Shown here: positions 1 to 4,380 of the stretch, in pieces
How positions within the stretch are numbered: position 1 is the first letter of the stretch
Layout of the letters: every line of letters begins with the position of its first letter
From: Nocardioidaceae bacterium
GTDB taxonomy: Bacteria > Actinomycetota > Actinomycetes > Propionibacteriales > Nocardioidaceae
Assembly (NCBI GenBank): GCA_013811715.1
Contig: JACCUS010000147.1
Location: 1 to 12,667 of the forward strand
Direction: 5' to 3'
DNA: 12,667 bases
Position numbers and translations under genes: made by a program
The notes under the pieces: model-generated
The model's database searches: none
What the model was told of the DNA's origin: nothing
The model's input: only the letters and a program-made list of their open reading frames with translations

Positions 1-344
1 ACCGGCACGCCCGCCACCAGCGTGTGCAGGTACGGCGCCCCGCCGACCCGCGCGAGGTCGCCGGCCCGGGTCAGCTCGGCCGAGGCCGTGATCGCGTCGG
101 CCGGCTCACCGCGGCCGTACAGGTCCAAGACGGTGTCGAAGATCAGCTCGTGGGCCGGCCGGTAGAAGTCGCCTCCGCGCAGCACCTCGACCACGTCGGC
201 GATCGCGTCCTTGCTCAGCAGCATCGACCCGAGCACCGACTGCTCGGCGTGCTCGTCCTGCGGAGGGGTGCGGGCAGCCGGCGCGCTGCGGCCGTAGTCG
301 TCGTCGTGGACAGCCTGTGGACCGTGGAACTCGGCGATGCTCAA
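1..344 (-). CDS. dnaB: Replicative DNA helicase DnaB, N-terminal part (cut by window edge)
   Basis: Reading the minus strand from a TTG at 344 gives 114 residues with no stop before the edge. Residues about 28-114 match the DnaB N-terminal domain: EQSVLGSMLLSKDAI near 34-48, then DFYRPAHELIF (59-69), LYGRGEPADAI (75-85) and RVGGAPYLHTL (99-109). DnaB is the hexameric 5'-3' helicase that unwinds DNA at the fork; the N-terminal domain forms the collar and contacts primase. The TTG start is supported by a GAGGAG Shine-Dalgarno seven bases upstream. The overlapping GTG (357) is in another frame. The ATPase domain lies outside the window, so whether an intein is present cannot be seen. The gene is divergent from the MATE gene. 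Identity is secure, and the exact start is likely. Confidence 0.93.
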   Translation of the reverse strand, partial: MSIAEFHGPQAVHDDDYGRSAPAARTPPQDEHAEQSVLGSMLLSKDAIADVVEVLRGGDFYRPAHELIFDTVLDLYGRGEPADAITASAELTRAGDLARVGGAPYLHTLVAGVP

Positions 345-394
345 TGGCGCTCCTCACCTGACGTTCGACCCACTGCGGACTACCCACCTCGGCG

Positions 395-425
395 ATGCTA
401 GGGCCCGCCACCGACAGCCGGGCCC
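395..425 (-). promoter_or_regulatory. Candidate dnaB promoter region with a GGGCCCG palindrome
   Basis: On the minus strand TAGCAT (400-395) fits the actinobacterial -10 pattern TAnnnT and lies about 50 bases before the dnaB start. Directly upstream, where the spacer and -35 would be, GGGCCCG (401-407) is mirrored perfectly by CGGGCCC (419-425) with an 11-base gap. I see no convincing -35. The palindrome could be an operator covering the promoter or an RNA hairpin of another transcript. The sequence shows the inverted repeat; the promoter role is inference. Confidence 0.3.
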
Positions 426-510
426 TGGCGCGACCGAGGAGACGTTACGGGGGCATCGCGGCGAGCGGTACCTGCTCGTCAACAGGCCCTGTAGAGAACC
501 GCTCCGTGCC

Positions 511-627
511 TGTGGAGAAGATGCCCGGGAAAGTGCACAGGCTGGGTATACCTCTGTGGATCATGTCGCGTGAGCTGGGCTCACAGCGCCTCTGACCTGC
601 GGCAACGCCATACAGAGGTGTGGAGAC
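511..627. promoter_or_regulatory. Cluster of DnaA-box-like words in the dnaB/MATE spacer
   Basis: TGTGGAGAA (511-519), TGTGGATCA (555-563) and TGTGGAGAC (619-627) all lie on the plus strand. A fourth TGTGGA word, TGTGGACCG, sits at 316-324 inside dnaB. Against the DnaA-box complement TGTGGA(T/C)AA the first two differ at one base and the others at two. They may bind DnaA weakly and tie dnaB transcription to initiation. There is no AT-rich unwinding stretch, so this is not presented as an origin. Confidence 0.25.
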
Positions 628-674
628 AAGAAAGAGTGTCGACACGGGCTGCGACACGCTGGCGACCGGCTACG

Positions 675-708
675 CCTGCCTGCCCGTCCGGCCGTCCCGG
701 CAGGCAGG
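675..708 (+). repeat. Perfect 10-base inverted repeat abutting the MATE start
   Basis: CCTGCCTGCC (675-684) is perfectly complementary to GGCAGGCAGG (699-708), separated by 14 bases (685-698). The right arm touches the ATG at 709 and partly covers the AGGA (706-709) that would serve as Shine-Dalgarno for the ATG at 718. In the mRNA the hairpin would hide the ribosome site; in DNA it could be a repressor operator. The repeat is certain and its role is inferred. Confidence 0.5.
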
Positions 709-717
709 ATGGACGCG

Positions 718-2082
718 ATGAAGTCAACCGACGCGACTCCGGCACCGGTCGGTAGACGGGCGTTGGACCGGGAGATCGCGCGGCTGGCGCTCCCGGCTTT
801 CGCCGCGCTGATCTCCGAACCGCTGTTCCTGCTCACCGACGCCGCCATCGTGGGCCACCTCGGCACGGCCCAGCTCGCCGCGCTCGGGATCGCCGGTGTC
901 GTCGTACAGACCGCGATCGGGCTGTTCATCTTCCTCGCCTACGGGACCACCTCGACCGTCGCACGCAACCTCGGTGCCGGCGACCGCAGGGCGGCGTTGG
1001 CGGCTGGCATCGACGGCGTCTGGCTGGCCCTGGTTATCGGCACCATGGTGGCGACGGTGACGTTCGCGGTCATCCCGGCCATCGTCGACGGGTTCTCCCC
1101 CGAGCCGGCGGTCCGCGACTTCGCGGTCATCTACCTGCGGATCGCCGTCTTCGGCATCCCCGCCCTGCTGTTGATGTTCGCCGCCACCGGCGTGCTCCGC
1201 GGCCTGCAAGACACTCGCACCCCGCTCGTCGTCGCGGTGCTCGCCAACCTCGTCAACATCGCGCTCAACCTGCTCTTCGTGTACGGCTTCGGCTGGGGCA
1301 TCGCCGGCTCCGCCATCGGCACCCTGGTCGCCCAGGGCAGCGCCGCAGTCGTGTTGGTGTGGGTGGTGATCCGGGGCGCTCGCCGGTACGACGCCCCGCT
1401 GGCCCCGCACCGGCCCGGTGTCGTGGCCGCTTGGCGCGGAGGGGTGCCGCTCATCGTGCGCACCGTGACTCTGCGCGCCGCCCTGCTCGTCGCCACCTAT
1501 GTGGCGGCGTCGATCTCGACCGAGTCGGTGGCCGCGCACCAGGTCGCGTTCACGATCTGGACGTTCATCGCCTTCGCCCTCGATGCGATCGCCATCGCGG
1601 GGCAGGCCATCACCGGCCGGCTCCTGGGCGCTGGGGACGCGGCGGGGGCTCGCGCGGCCACCCGTCGGATGATGTGGTGGGGGCTGGTCGGCGGCGTCGG
1701 CCTCGGTGTGCTGCTCGCCGCGACGCGCCCTCTCGTCGTACCGCTGTTCACTCCCGACACCGAAGTTCAGGCGCTGCTCTCGACGGTGCTGCTGGTCGCG
1801 GCGCTGCACCAGCCGGTGTCGGGGATCGTATTCGTGCTCGATGGGGTGCTGATCGGCGCAGGCGACGGCCGCTATCTGGCGTGGGCGGGCGTCGTCAACC
1901 TGGTCGCGTTCTTGCCGCTGGCGCTGACGGTGTTGTGGGTGGGCGGCGGGCTGGTCTGGCTGTGGTGGGCGTTCTCCGGCTTCATGCTGGCGCGGATGGC
2001 GACGCTCGTGTGGCGGGAACGCGGCGACCGCTGGCTCGTCCTCGGCGCCGCTCCGTCCAGACGACCGTCCGCTCGTCGCTGA
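718..2082 (+). CDS. MATE-family (DinF-type) efflux transporter
   Basis: This is a 454-residue integral membrane protein, the usual size for MATE transporters, which expel cationic drugs or other small molecules in exchange for H+ or Na+. About twelve hydrophobic segments alternate with short polar loops. The N-terminal LALPAFAALISEPLFLLTD followed by AIVGHLGTAQLAALGIA is the family's typical first-helix signature. ATGVLRGLQDTRTPL matches the conserved cytoplasmic loop of DinF-like members, and the second half repeats the first (AGQAITGRLLGAGD). I prefer ATG 718 over ATG 709 because AGGATGG lies eight bases before it, while 709 has its purine stretch too close. It is head to head with dnaB and tail to tail with rplI. 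A MATE gene often lies between rplI and dnaB in actinobacteria. The substrate cannot be predicted. Confidence 0.9.
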   Translation: MKSTDATPAPVGRRALDREIARLALPAFAALISEPLFLLTDAAIVGHLGTAQLAALGIAGVVVQTAIGLFIFLAYGTTSTVARNLGAGDRRAALAAGIDGVWLALVIGTMVATVTFAVIPAIVDGFSPEPAVRDFAVIYLRIAVFGIPALLLMFAATGVLRGLQDTRTPLVVAVLANLVNIALNLLFVYGFGWGIAGSAIGTLVAQGSAAVVLVWVVIRGARRYDAPLAPHRPGVVAAWRGGVPLIVRTVTLRAALLVATYVAASISTESVAAHQVAFTIWTFIAFALDAIAIAGQAITGRLLGAGDAAGARAATRRMMWWGLVGGVGLGVLLAATRPLVVPLFTPDTEVQALLSTVLLVAALHQPVSGIVFVLDGVLIGAGDGRYLAWAGVVNLVAFLPLALTVLWVGGGLVWLWWAFSGFMLARMATLVWRERGDRWLVLGAAPSRRPSARR

Positions 2083-2199
2083 ATCGAGGGCACGTGAACG
2101 GCGCCCGGCAAGTGGCCGAACACTCGCGGCTGACCGGGCGGCCGGCAGGATTCCGTCCTCCACGACGCAGTCAGGGCGTCGACCGTGCGACTCGCCGTG

Positions 2200-2276
2200 T
2201 CTACAAGGCAAACCCACAGTCTGCAGGGCAGATCTGCCTTGTAGACAGGCCATCTGCCATGTATACAAGGCAGATC
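2200..2276. repeat. Five copies of a 15-base unit in alternating orientation
   Basis: The consensus is T(C/A)TACAAGGCAGATC. Copies occur at 2200-2214 (plus, degenerate end), 2220-2234 (plus, TCTGCAGGGCAGATC), 2231-2245 (minus, perfect), 2251-2265 (minus, one base plus the last differing) and 2262-2276 (plus, perfect). They create nested inverted repeats: 12 bases at 2199-2210 with 2235-2246; 13 bases at 2231-2243 with 2264-2276; and the perfect palindrome GGCAGATCTGCC at 2227-2238. Several competing stem-loops are possible in RNA from either strand. The position between convergent 3' ends is typical of REP/BIME-like elements or bidirectional terminators. I do not recognise a named family. Confidence 0.75.
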
Positions 2277-2296
2277 CCACCTCGGAGTCAGGGGTT

Positions 2297-2402
2297 CGTC
2301 CGCGGAATCGAGGGGCTTTCGCGCCGTGCCGCCGCAGACGAGTCGGCTGACCCGGTGCGTCCGCGGAATCGAGGGGCTTTCGTGCCGTGCCGCCACAGAC
2401 GA
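2297..2402. repeat. 45-base direct repeat, two copies 61 bases apart
   Basis: Copy 1 is 2297-2341 and copy 2 is 2358-2402. They match at 43 of 45 positions, with differences at 2322/2383 (C/T) and 2334/2395 (G/A). Both begin CGTCCGCGGAATCGAGGGG and end CAGACGA. A 16-base spacer (2342-2357) lies between them. The copies directly follow the 15-base-unit array and may be one composite intergenic element. Two copies with unlike surroundings do not make a CRISPR. Confidence 0.8.
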
Positions 2403-2447
2403 ATGAGCAGCCGCCCGGCGCGCGTGGGCGGGCCCTACCGTCGCGGG

Positions 2448-2897
2448 TCAGGTGGTGGCGACGACGTCGAGGGCGAGGCTCGCGGTGACCTCGTCGTGCA
2501 CCTTGACCTTGACCCGGTGGGCGCCGACCGTCTTGATCGGGTTGCCGACCTCGATGCGGCGCCTGTCGATGTCCGGCCCACCGGAGACTTTCACGGCGTC
2601 GACGATGTCGGCCACCGTGACGGCGCCGAAGAGACGGCCAGATGTTCCGGCCTGGGCGGGCAGCCGCACCGAAAGCGCCTCGAGCTGGTTCTTGATCTCC
2701 TCGGCGTGCCCTAGGTCGCGGACATCGCGAACCGAGCGGGCCTTCTTGATCGAGCCGATCTGCTTCTCCCCGCCACGGCTCCAACGCATCGCAAGGCCGC
2801 GCGGCAGCAGGTAGTTGCGGCCGTAGCCATCCTTGACCTCGACCACGTCACCCGGTGCGCCGAGGCCGGAGACGACCTGCGTCAAAATGAGCTTCAT
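2448..2897 (-). CDS. rplI: 50S ribosomal protein bL9
   Basis: This 149-residue protein is the normal length for bL9, a two-domain protein of the large subunit that binds 23S rRNA near the L1 stalk and helps keep reading frame. Residues 13-40 carry the signature GAPGDVVEVKDGYGRNYLLP followed by RGLA. A charged connecting helix follows (about 42-75) and then the C-terminal rRNA-binding domain, including LFGAVTVADI (about 89-98). The ATG has AGAGGAG five bases upstream. It starts 11 bases after the rpsR stop, whose TGA runs into this Shine-Dalgarno, so coupled translation is likely. It is the last gene of the rpsF-ssb-rpsR-rplI operon and converges on MATE. Confidence 0.98.
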   Translation of the reverse strand: MKLILTQVVSGLGAPGDVVEVKDGYGRNYLLPRGLAMRWSRGGEKQIGSIKKARSVRDVRDLGHAEEIKNQLEALSVRLPAQAGTSGRLFGAVTVADIVDAVKVSGGPDIDRRRIEVGNPIKTVGAHRVKVKVHDEVTASLALDVVATT

Positions 2898-2908
2898 CGT
2901 GACTCCTC

Positions 2909-3145
2909 TCAGCGGGCGGTCGACGTGTAGGGCAGCAGCGCCATCTCACGGGCGTTCTTGATCGCCATCGCAACGTCGCGCTGGTGCTGGACGCAGTTGC
3001 CGGTGACCCGGCGGGCGCGGATCTTGCCGCGGTCGGAGATGAACTTCCGTAGCAGCGGGGTGTCCTTGTAGTCGACGTAGGTGACCTTGTCCTTGCAGAA
3101 TGCGCACACCTTCTTCTTCGGCTTGCGCACGACTGGTTTGGCCAT
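2909..3145 (-). CDS. rpsR: 30S ribosomal protein bS18, zinc-ribbon (C+) form
   Basis: This 78-residue protein pairs with bS6 on the 30S platform. The core KFISDRGKIRARRVTGNC (residues 34-51) and the ending REMALLPYTSTAR are characteristic. Cys14, Cys17, Cys51 and His54 can form a zinc site, making this the C+ version. Some actinobacteria also carry a zinc-free paralogue made under zinc shortage, which would lie elsewhere. The ATG is preceded by GAGGGAG at good distance. A 155-base gap separates it from ssb, unusually roomy for this operon and filled with a small hairpin and short repeats. Confidence 0.98.
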   Translation of the reverse strand: MAKPVVRKPKKKVCAFCKDKVTYVDYKDTPLLRKFISDRGKIRARRVTGNCVQHQRDVAMAIKNAREMALLPYTSTAR

Positions 3146-3167
3146 TGTGGTGCTCCCTCTCGTGAGC

Positions 3168-3183
3168 CCGGCAAAGCTGCCGG
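3168..3183 (-). ncRNA. Small hairpin upstream of rpsR
   Basis: CCGGCA (3168-3173) pairs perfectly with TGCCGG (3178-3183) across a four-base loop. In the operon transcript it lies 22 bases before the rpsR ATG, just upstream of its Shine-Dalgarno. No U-run follows, so I do not call it an intrinsic terminator. It may protect the rpsR-rplI end of the message or mark an mRNA processing point (inference). Confidence 0.4.
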
Positions 3184-3215
3184 AATGGTCAGCGTTCTGG
3201 GGTGTTTCGTTGGTG

Positions 3216-3245
3216 TGGACGGTTGTGGATGGCTATGGACGGCTT
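3216..3245. repeat. Three tandem 10-base repeats between ssb and rpsR
   Basis: TGGACGGTTG, TGGATGGCTA and TGGACGGCTT follow each other with an exact 10-base period, one helical turn. The repeat sits in the ssb-rpsR spacer. The word TGTGGATGG (3225-3233) is also two mismatches from a DnaA box. Repeats on one face of the helix suggest cooperative protein binding, but no regulator can be named. Confidence 0.5.
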
Positions 3246-3261
3246 ATGTTGGTGGCGCACG

Positions 3262-3303
3262 TCGGCGTACTCGATCAGGCGCCCGCTTCGGCGTACTCGG
3301 TCA
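3262..3303. repeat. 16-base direct repeat ending in the ssb stop codon
   Basis: TCGGCGTACTCGATCA (3262-3277) recurs as TCGGCGTACTCGGTCA (3288-3303), 15 of 16 identical, 26 bases apart. The last three bases of the second copy are the complement of the ssb TGA. It could be a small duplication of the gene's 3' end or a protein-binding pair. Confidence 0.5.
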
Positions 3304-3837
3304 GAACGGCGGATCGTCGCCGCGGCTGGTCGAACTCGACGACGCCCACGGGTCGTTGCCGCCGCCTTGCTGGCCCCCGCCTTGACCGGCTGGGGCGGAG
3401 GCCCACGGGTCGTTGGTGGTGGCGGAGTTGCCGCCGCCGCCGCTGTCACCGCCGGAGCCGGAACCGCCAGAGCGGCTCGCCTTGGTGACCTTCGCGGTGG
3501 CGCTGCGCAGGCTCGGGCCCACTTCGTCGACGTCGATCTCGAAGACCGTGCGCTTCTCGCCCTCGCGGGTCTCGAAGCTGCGCGACTTGAGCCGGCCGGT
3601 GACGATGACGCGCATGCCGCGTTGCAGCGACTCGGCAGCGTTCTCTGCCGCCTGGCGCCACACGGAGCAGGTCATGAACAGCGTCTCGCCATCGCGCCAC
3701 TCGTTGTTCTGCCGGTCGAACGTACGCGGGGTCGAGGCGATGCGGAAGTTGGCGACCGCAGCCCCGGACGGGGTGAATCGCAAGTCGGGGTCATCGACGA
3801 GGTTGCCGATGATCGTGATCGTGGTTTCGCCTGCCAT
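3301..3837 (-). CDS. ssb: Single-stranded DNA-binding protein SSB
   Basis: This 178-residue protein coats single-stranded DNA and recruits replication and repair partners. Residues about 1-112 form the OB fold: TTITIIGNLVDDPDLRFTPSG at the start, then LFMTCSVWRQAAENAAESL and GMRVIVTGRLKSRSFET. Next comes a Gly/Ser-rich disordered linker. The tail ends in the acidic tip DDPPF, the partner-docking peptide (DDDIPF in E. coli). The motif NDPWAS occurs twice in the linker (142-147 and 161-166), with a matching 15-base DNA repeat 57 bases apart (3344-3358, 3401-3415), so an internal duplication is likely. The ATG has GGGAGG five bases upstream. It lies between rpsF and rpsR as in other actinobacteria. 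Confidence 0.98.
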   Translation of the reverse strand: MAGETTITIIGNLVDDPDLRFTPSGAAVANFRIASTPRTFDRQNNEWRDGETLFMTCSVWRQAAENAAESLQRGMRVIVTGRLKSRSFETREGEKRTVFEIDVDEVGPSLRSATAKVTKASRSGGSGSGGDSGGGGNSATTNDPWASAPAGQGGGQQGGGNDPWASSSSTSRGDDPPF

Positions 3838-3898
3838 GGCAGCCTCCCAAGTCGGATCGGTTCGGTGGAGAACGACCGGGGGAATCGGTCTGGCGTCT

Positions 3899-3918
3899 CG
3901 CTGATCGGGCGATCAGCG
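3899..3918 (-). ncRNA. Intercistronic hairpin across the rpsF stop codon
   Basis: CGCTGATC (3899-3906) and GATCAGCG (3911-3918) form a perfect 8-base stem with a GGGC loop on the plus strand (GCCC in the mRNA). The rpsF stop codon (3915-3913) lies inside the stem. The ssb start is 62 bases further on. No U-tract follows. It could set the ratio of rpsF to ssb by partial termination, RNase processing or 3' protection; the mechanism is inference. Confidence 0.5.
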
Positions 3919-4203
3919 GAGTTCTGGTCGCATGACCTTGGTGCGCAGCACCGACTCGTTCAGCCCGAGCTGCCGGTCTAGCTCTGAGACCGTAGCCGGT
4001 TCGGCCGACAATGCGACGACGGCGTAGATGCCCTCGGCGTTCTTGTCGATCTCGTAGGCGAGCCGACGGCGGCCCCACACGTCGACGGACTCGACGCTGC
4101 CGCCGTCTTGGCGAACGAGGTTGAGATACTGCTCGAGCGACGGTTCGACAGTACGCTCCTCGAGATCGGGGTCGAGGATGACCATGAGCTCGTAGTTACG
4201 CAT
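3913..4203 (-). CDS. rpsF: 30S ribosomal protein bS6
   Basis: This 96-residue protein binds bS18 and helps build the 30S platform. The typical start MRNYELMVILDPDLEE is followed by the ferredoxin-like fold with VDVWGRRRLAYEIDKNAEGIY (about 39-59) and the ending LRTKVMRPELR. I place the start at ATG 4203. The ATG at 4212 (MSLMRNYEL) has only three bases after AGGAGG, and no family support is evident for longer N-termini. From 4203 the gap is about 12 bases, somewhat long, so 4212 remains possible. It is the first gene of the rpsF-ssb-rpsR-rplI operon, with a leader structure that includes its ribosome site. Confidence 0.97.
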   Translation of the reverse strand: MRNYELMVILDPDLEERTVEPSLEQYLNLVRQDGGSVESVDVWGRRRLAYEIDKNAEGIYAVVALSAEPATVSELDRQLGLNESVLRTKVMRPELR

Positions 4204-4215
4204 GAGCGACATCCA

Positions 4216-4258
4216 CCTCCTGTGGACTCGGCGGTCACGGTCTCTCCGTGACAGGAGG
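4216..4258 (-). promoter_or_regulatory. rpsF leader RNA sequestering the Shine-Dalgarno (S6:S18-type motif)
   Basis: In the minus-strand transcript the 5' arm CCUCCUGU (4258-4251) pairs perfectly with ACAGGAGG (4223-4216), which contains the rpsF Shine-Dalgarno. Stacked inside is CACGG-AGAGA-CCGUG (4250-4236). A 12-base one-sided bulge, ACCGCCGAGUCC (4235-4224), contains CCG twice. Known rpsF leaders bound by the S6:S18 complex have this design: a stem, an asymmetric bulge with a conserved CCG, and a hairpin mimicking the S18 site in 16S rRNA. Excess S6:S18 would lock the structure and stop translation. Pairing is seen directly; the assignment is by resemblance. Confidence 0.75.
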
Positions 4259-4330
4259 GCACGCAGCCCGGTATACGACGCTCGGGCCCACGCGCTGTGA
4301 CCCGGCAGCGTGCCAGGCCAACGCGACCAG

Positions 4331-4336
4331 ATTATC
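4331..4336 (-). promoter_or_regulatory. Probable -10 box of the rpsF operon
   Basis: Minus-strand GATAAT (4336-4331) differs from TATAAT at one base and stands out in GC-rich surroundings. It lies between the permease stop (4381) and the rpsF start, predicting transcription from about 4324 and a leader of about 120 bases that contains the hairpin motif. The -35 region is weak. A near-perfect DnaA-box word (TCATCCACA, one mismatch) lies just upstream at 4362-4370. Confidence 0.45.
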
Positions 4337-4380
4337 AGCGGTCCGACGTACCGGGAAATCGTCATCCACAGGCGGCCGGG

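Larger units (their letters stand above)
2083..2447. other. Convergent spacer between MATE and rplI, no gene
   Basis: This 365-base spacer separates the 3' ends of MATE (plus) and rplI (minus). Possible readings in both strands lack ribosome sites and consist largely of repeat sequence, so I call no gene. Positions 2083-2198 show nothing distinctive. Positions 2200-2276 and 2297-2402 carry the two repeat sets listed separately. Near the rplI end, CCGCCC (2411-2416) and GGGCGG (2426-2431) could form a small hairpin with a 9-base loop, but no T-run follows on either strand. Confidence 0.7.

Noticed and set aside
345..657. Short open frames between dnaB and MATE
   Set aside because: They are small, mutually overlapping in several frames, without ribosome sites or recognisable products.
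345..717. Replication origin upstream of dnaB
   Set aside because: DnaA-box-like words are few and imperfect, there is no AT-rich unwinding region, and dnaA/dnaN are not adjacent.
1872..2396. Possible 174-residue minus-strand protein covering the repeats
   Set aside because: Its N-terminal half is translated repeat DNA and its C-terminal half is antisense to MATE, with no Shine-Dalgarno. It is probably not a gene.
2200..2402. CRISPR array
   Set aside because: The units are in both orientations, overlapping and irregularly spaced, and the 45-base repeat has only two copies; there are no cas genes.
724..2784. Very long open frame on the minus strand opposite MATE and rplI (686 codons)
   Set aside because: It is antisense to convincing MATE and bL9 genes. 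Its product is low-complexity Arg/Gly/Asp-rich sequence typical of GC-rich shadow frames.
4204..4365. Longer rpsF beginning at 4365 (150 residues)
   Set aside because: The extra 54 residues are unlike bS6 and would be encoded by the leader with the promoter-like box and regulatory hairpin.
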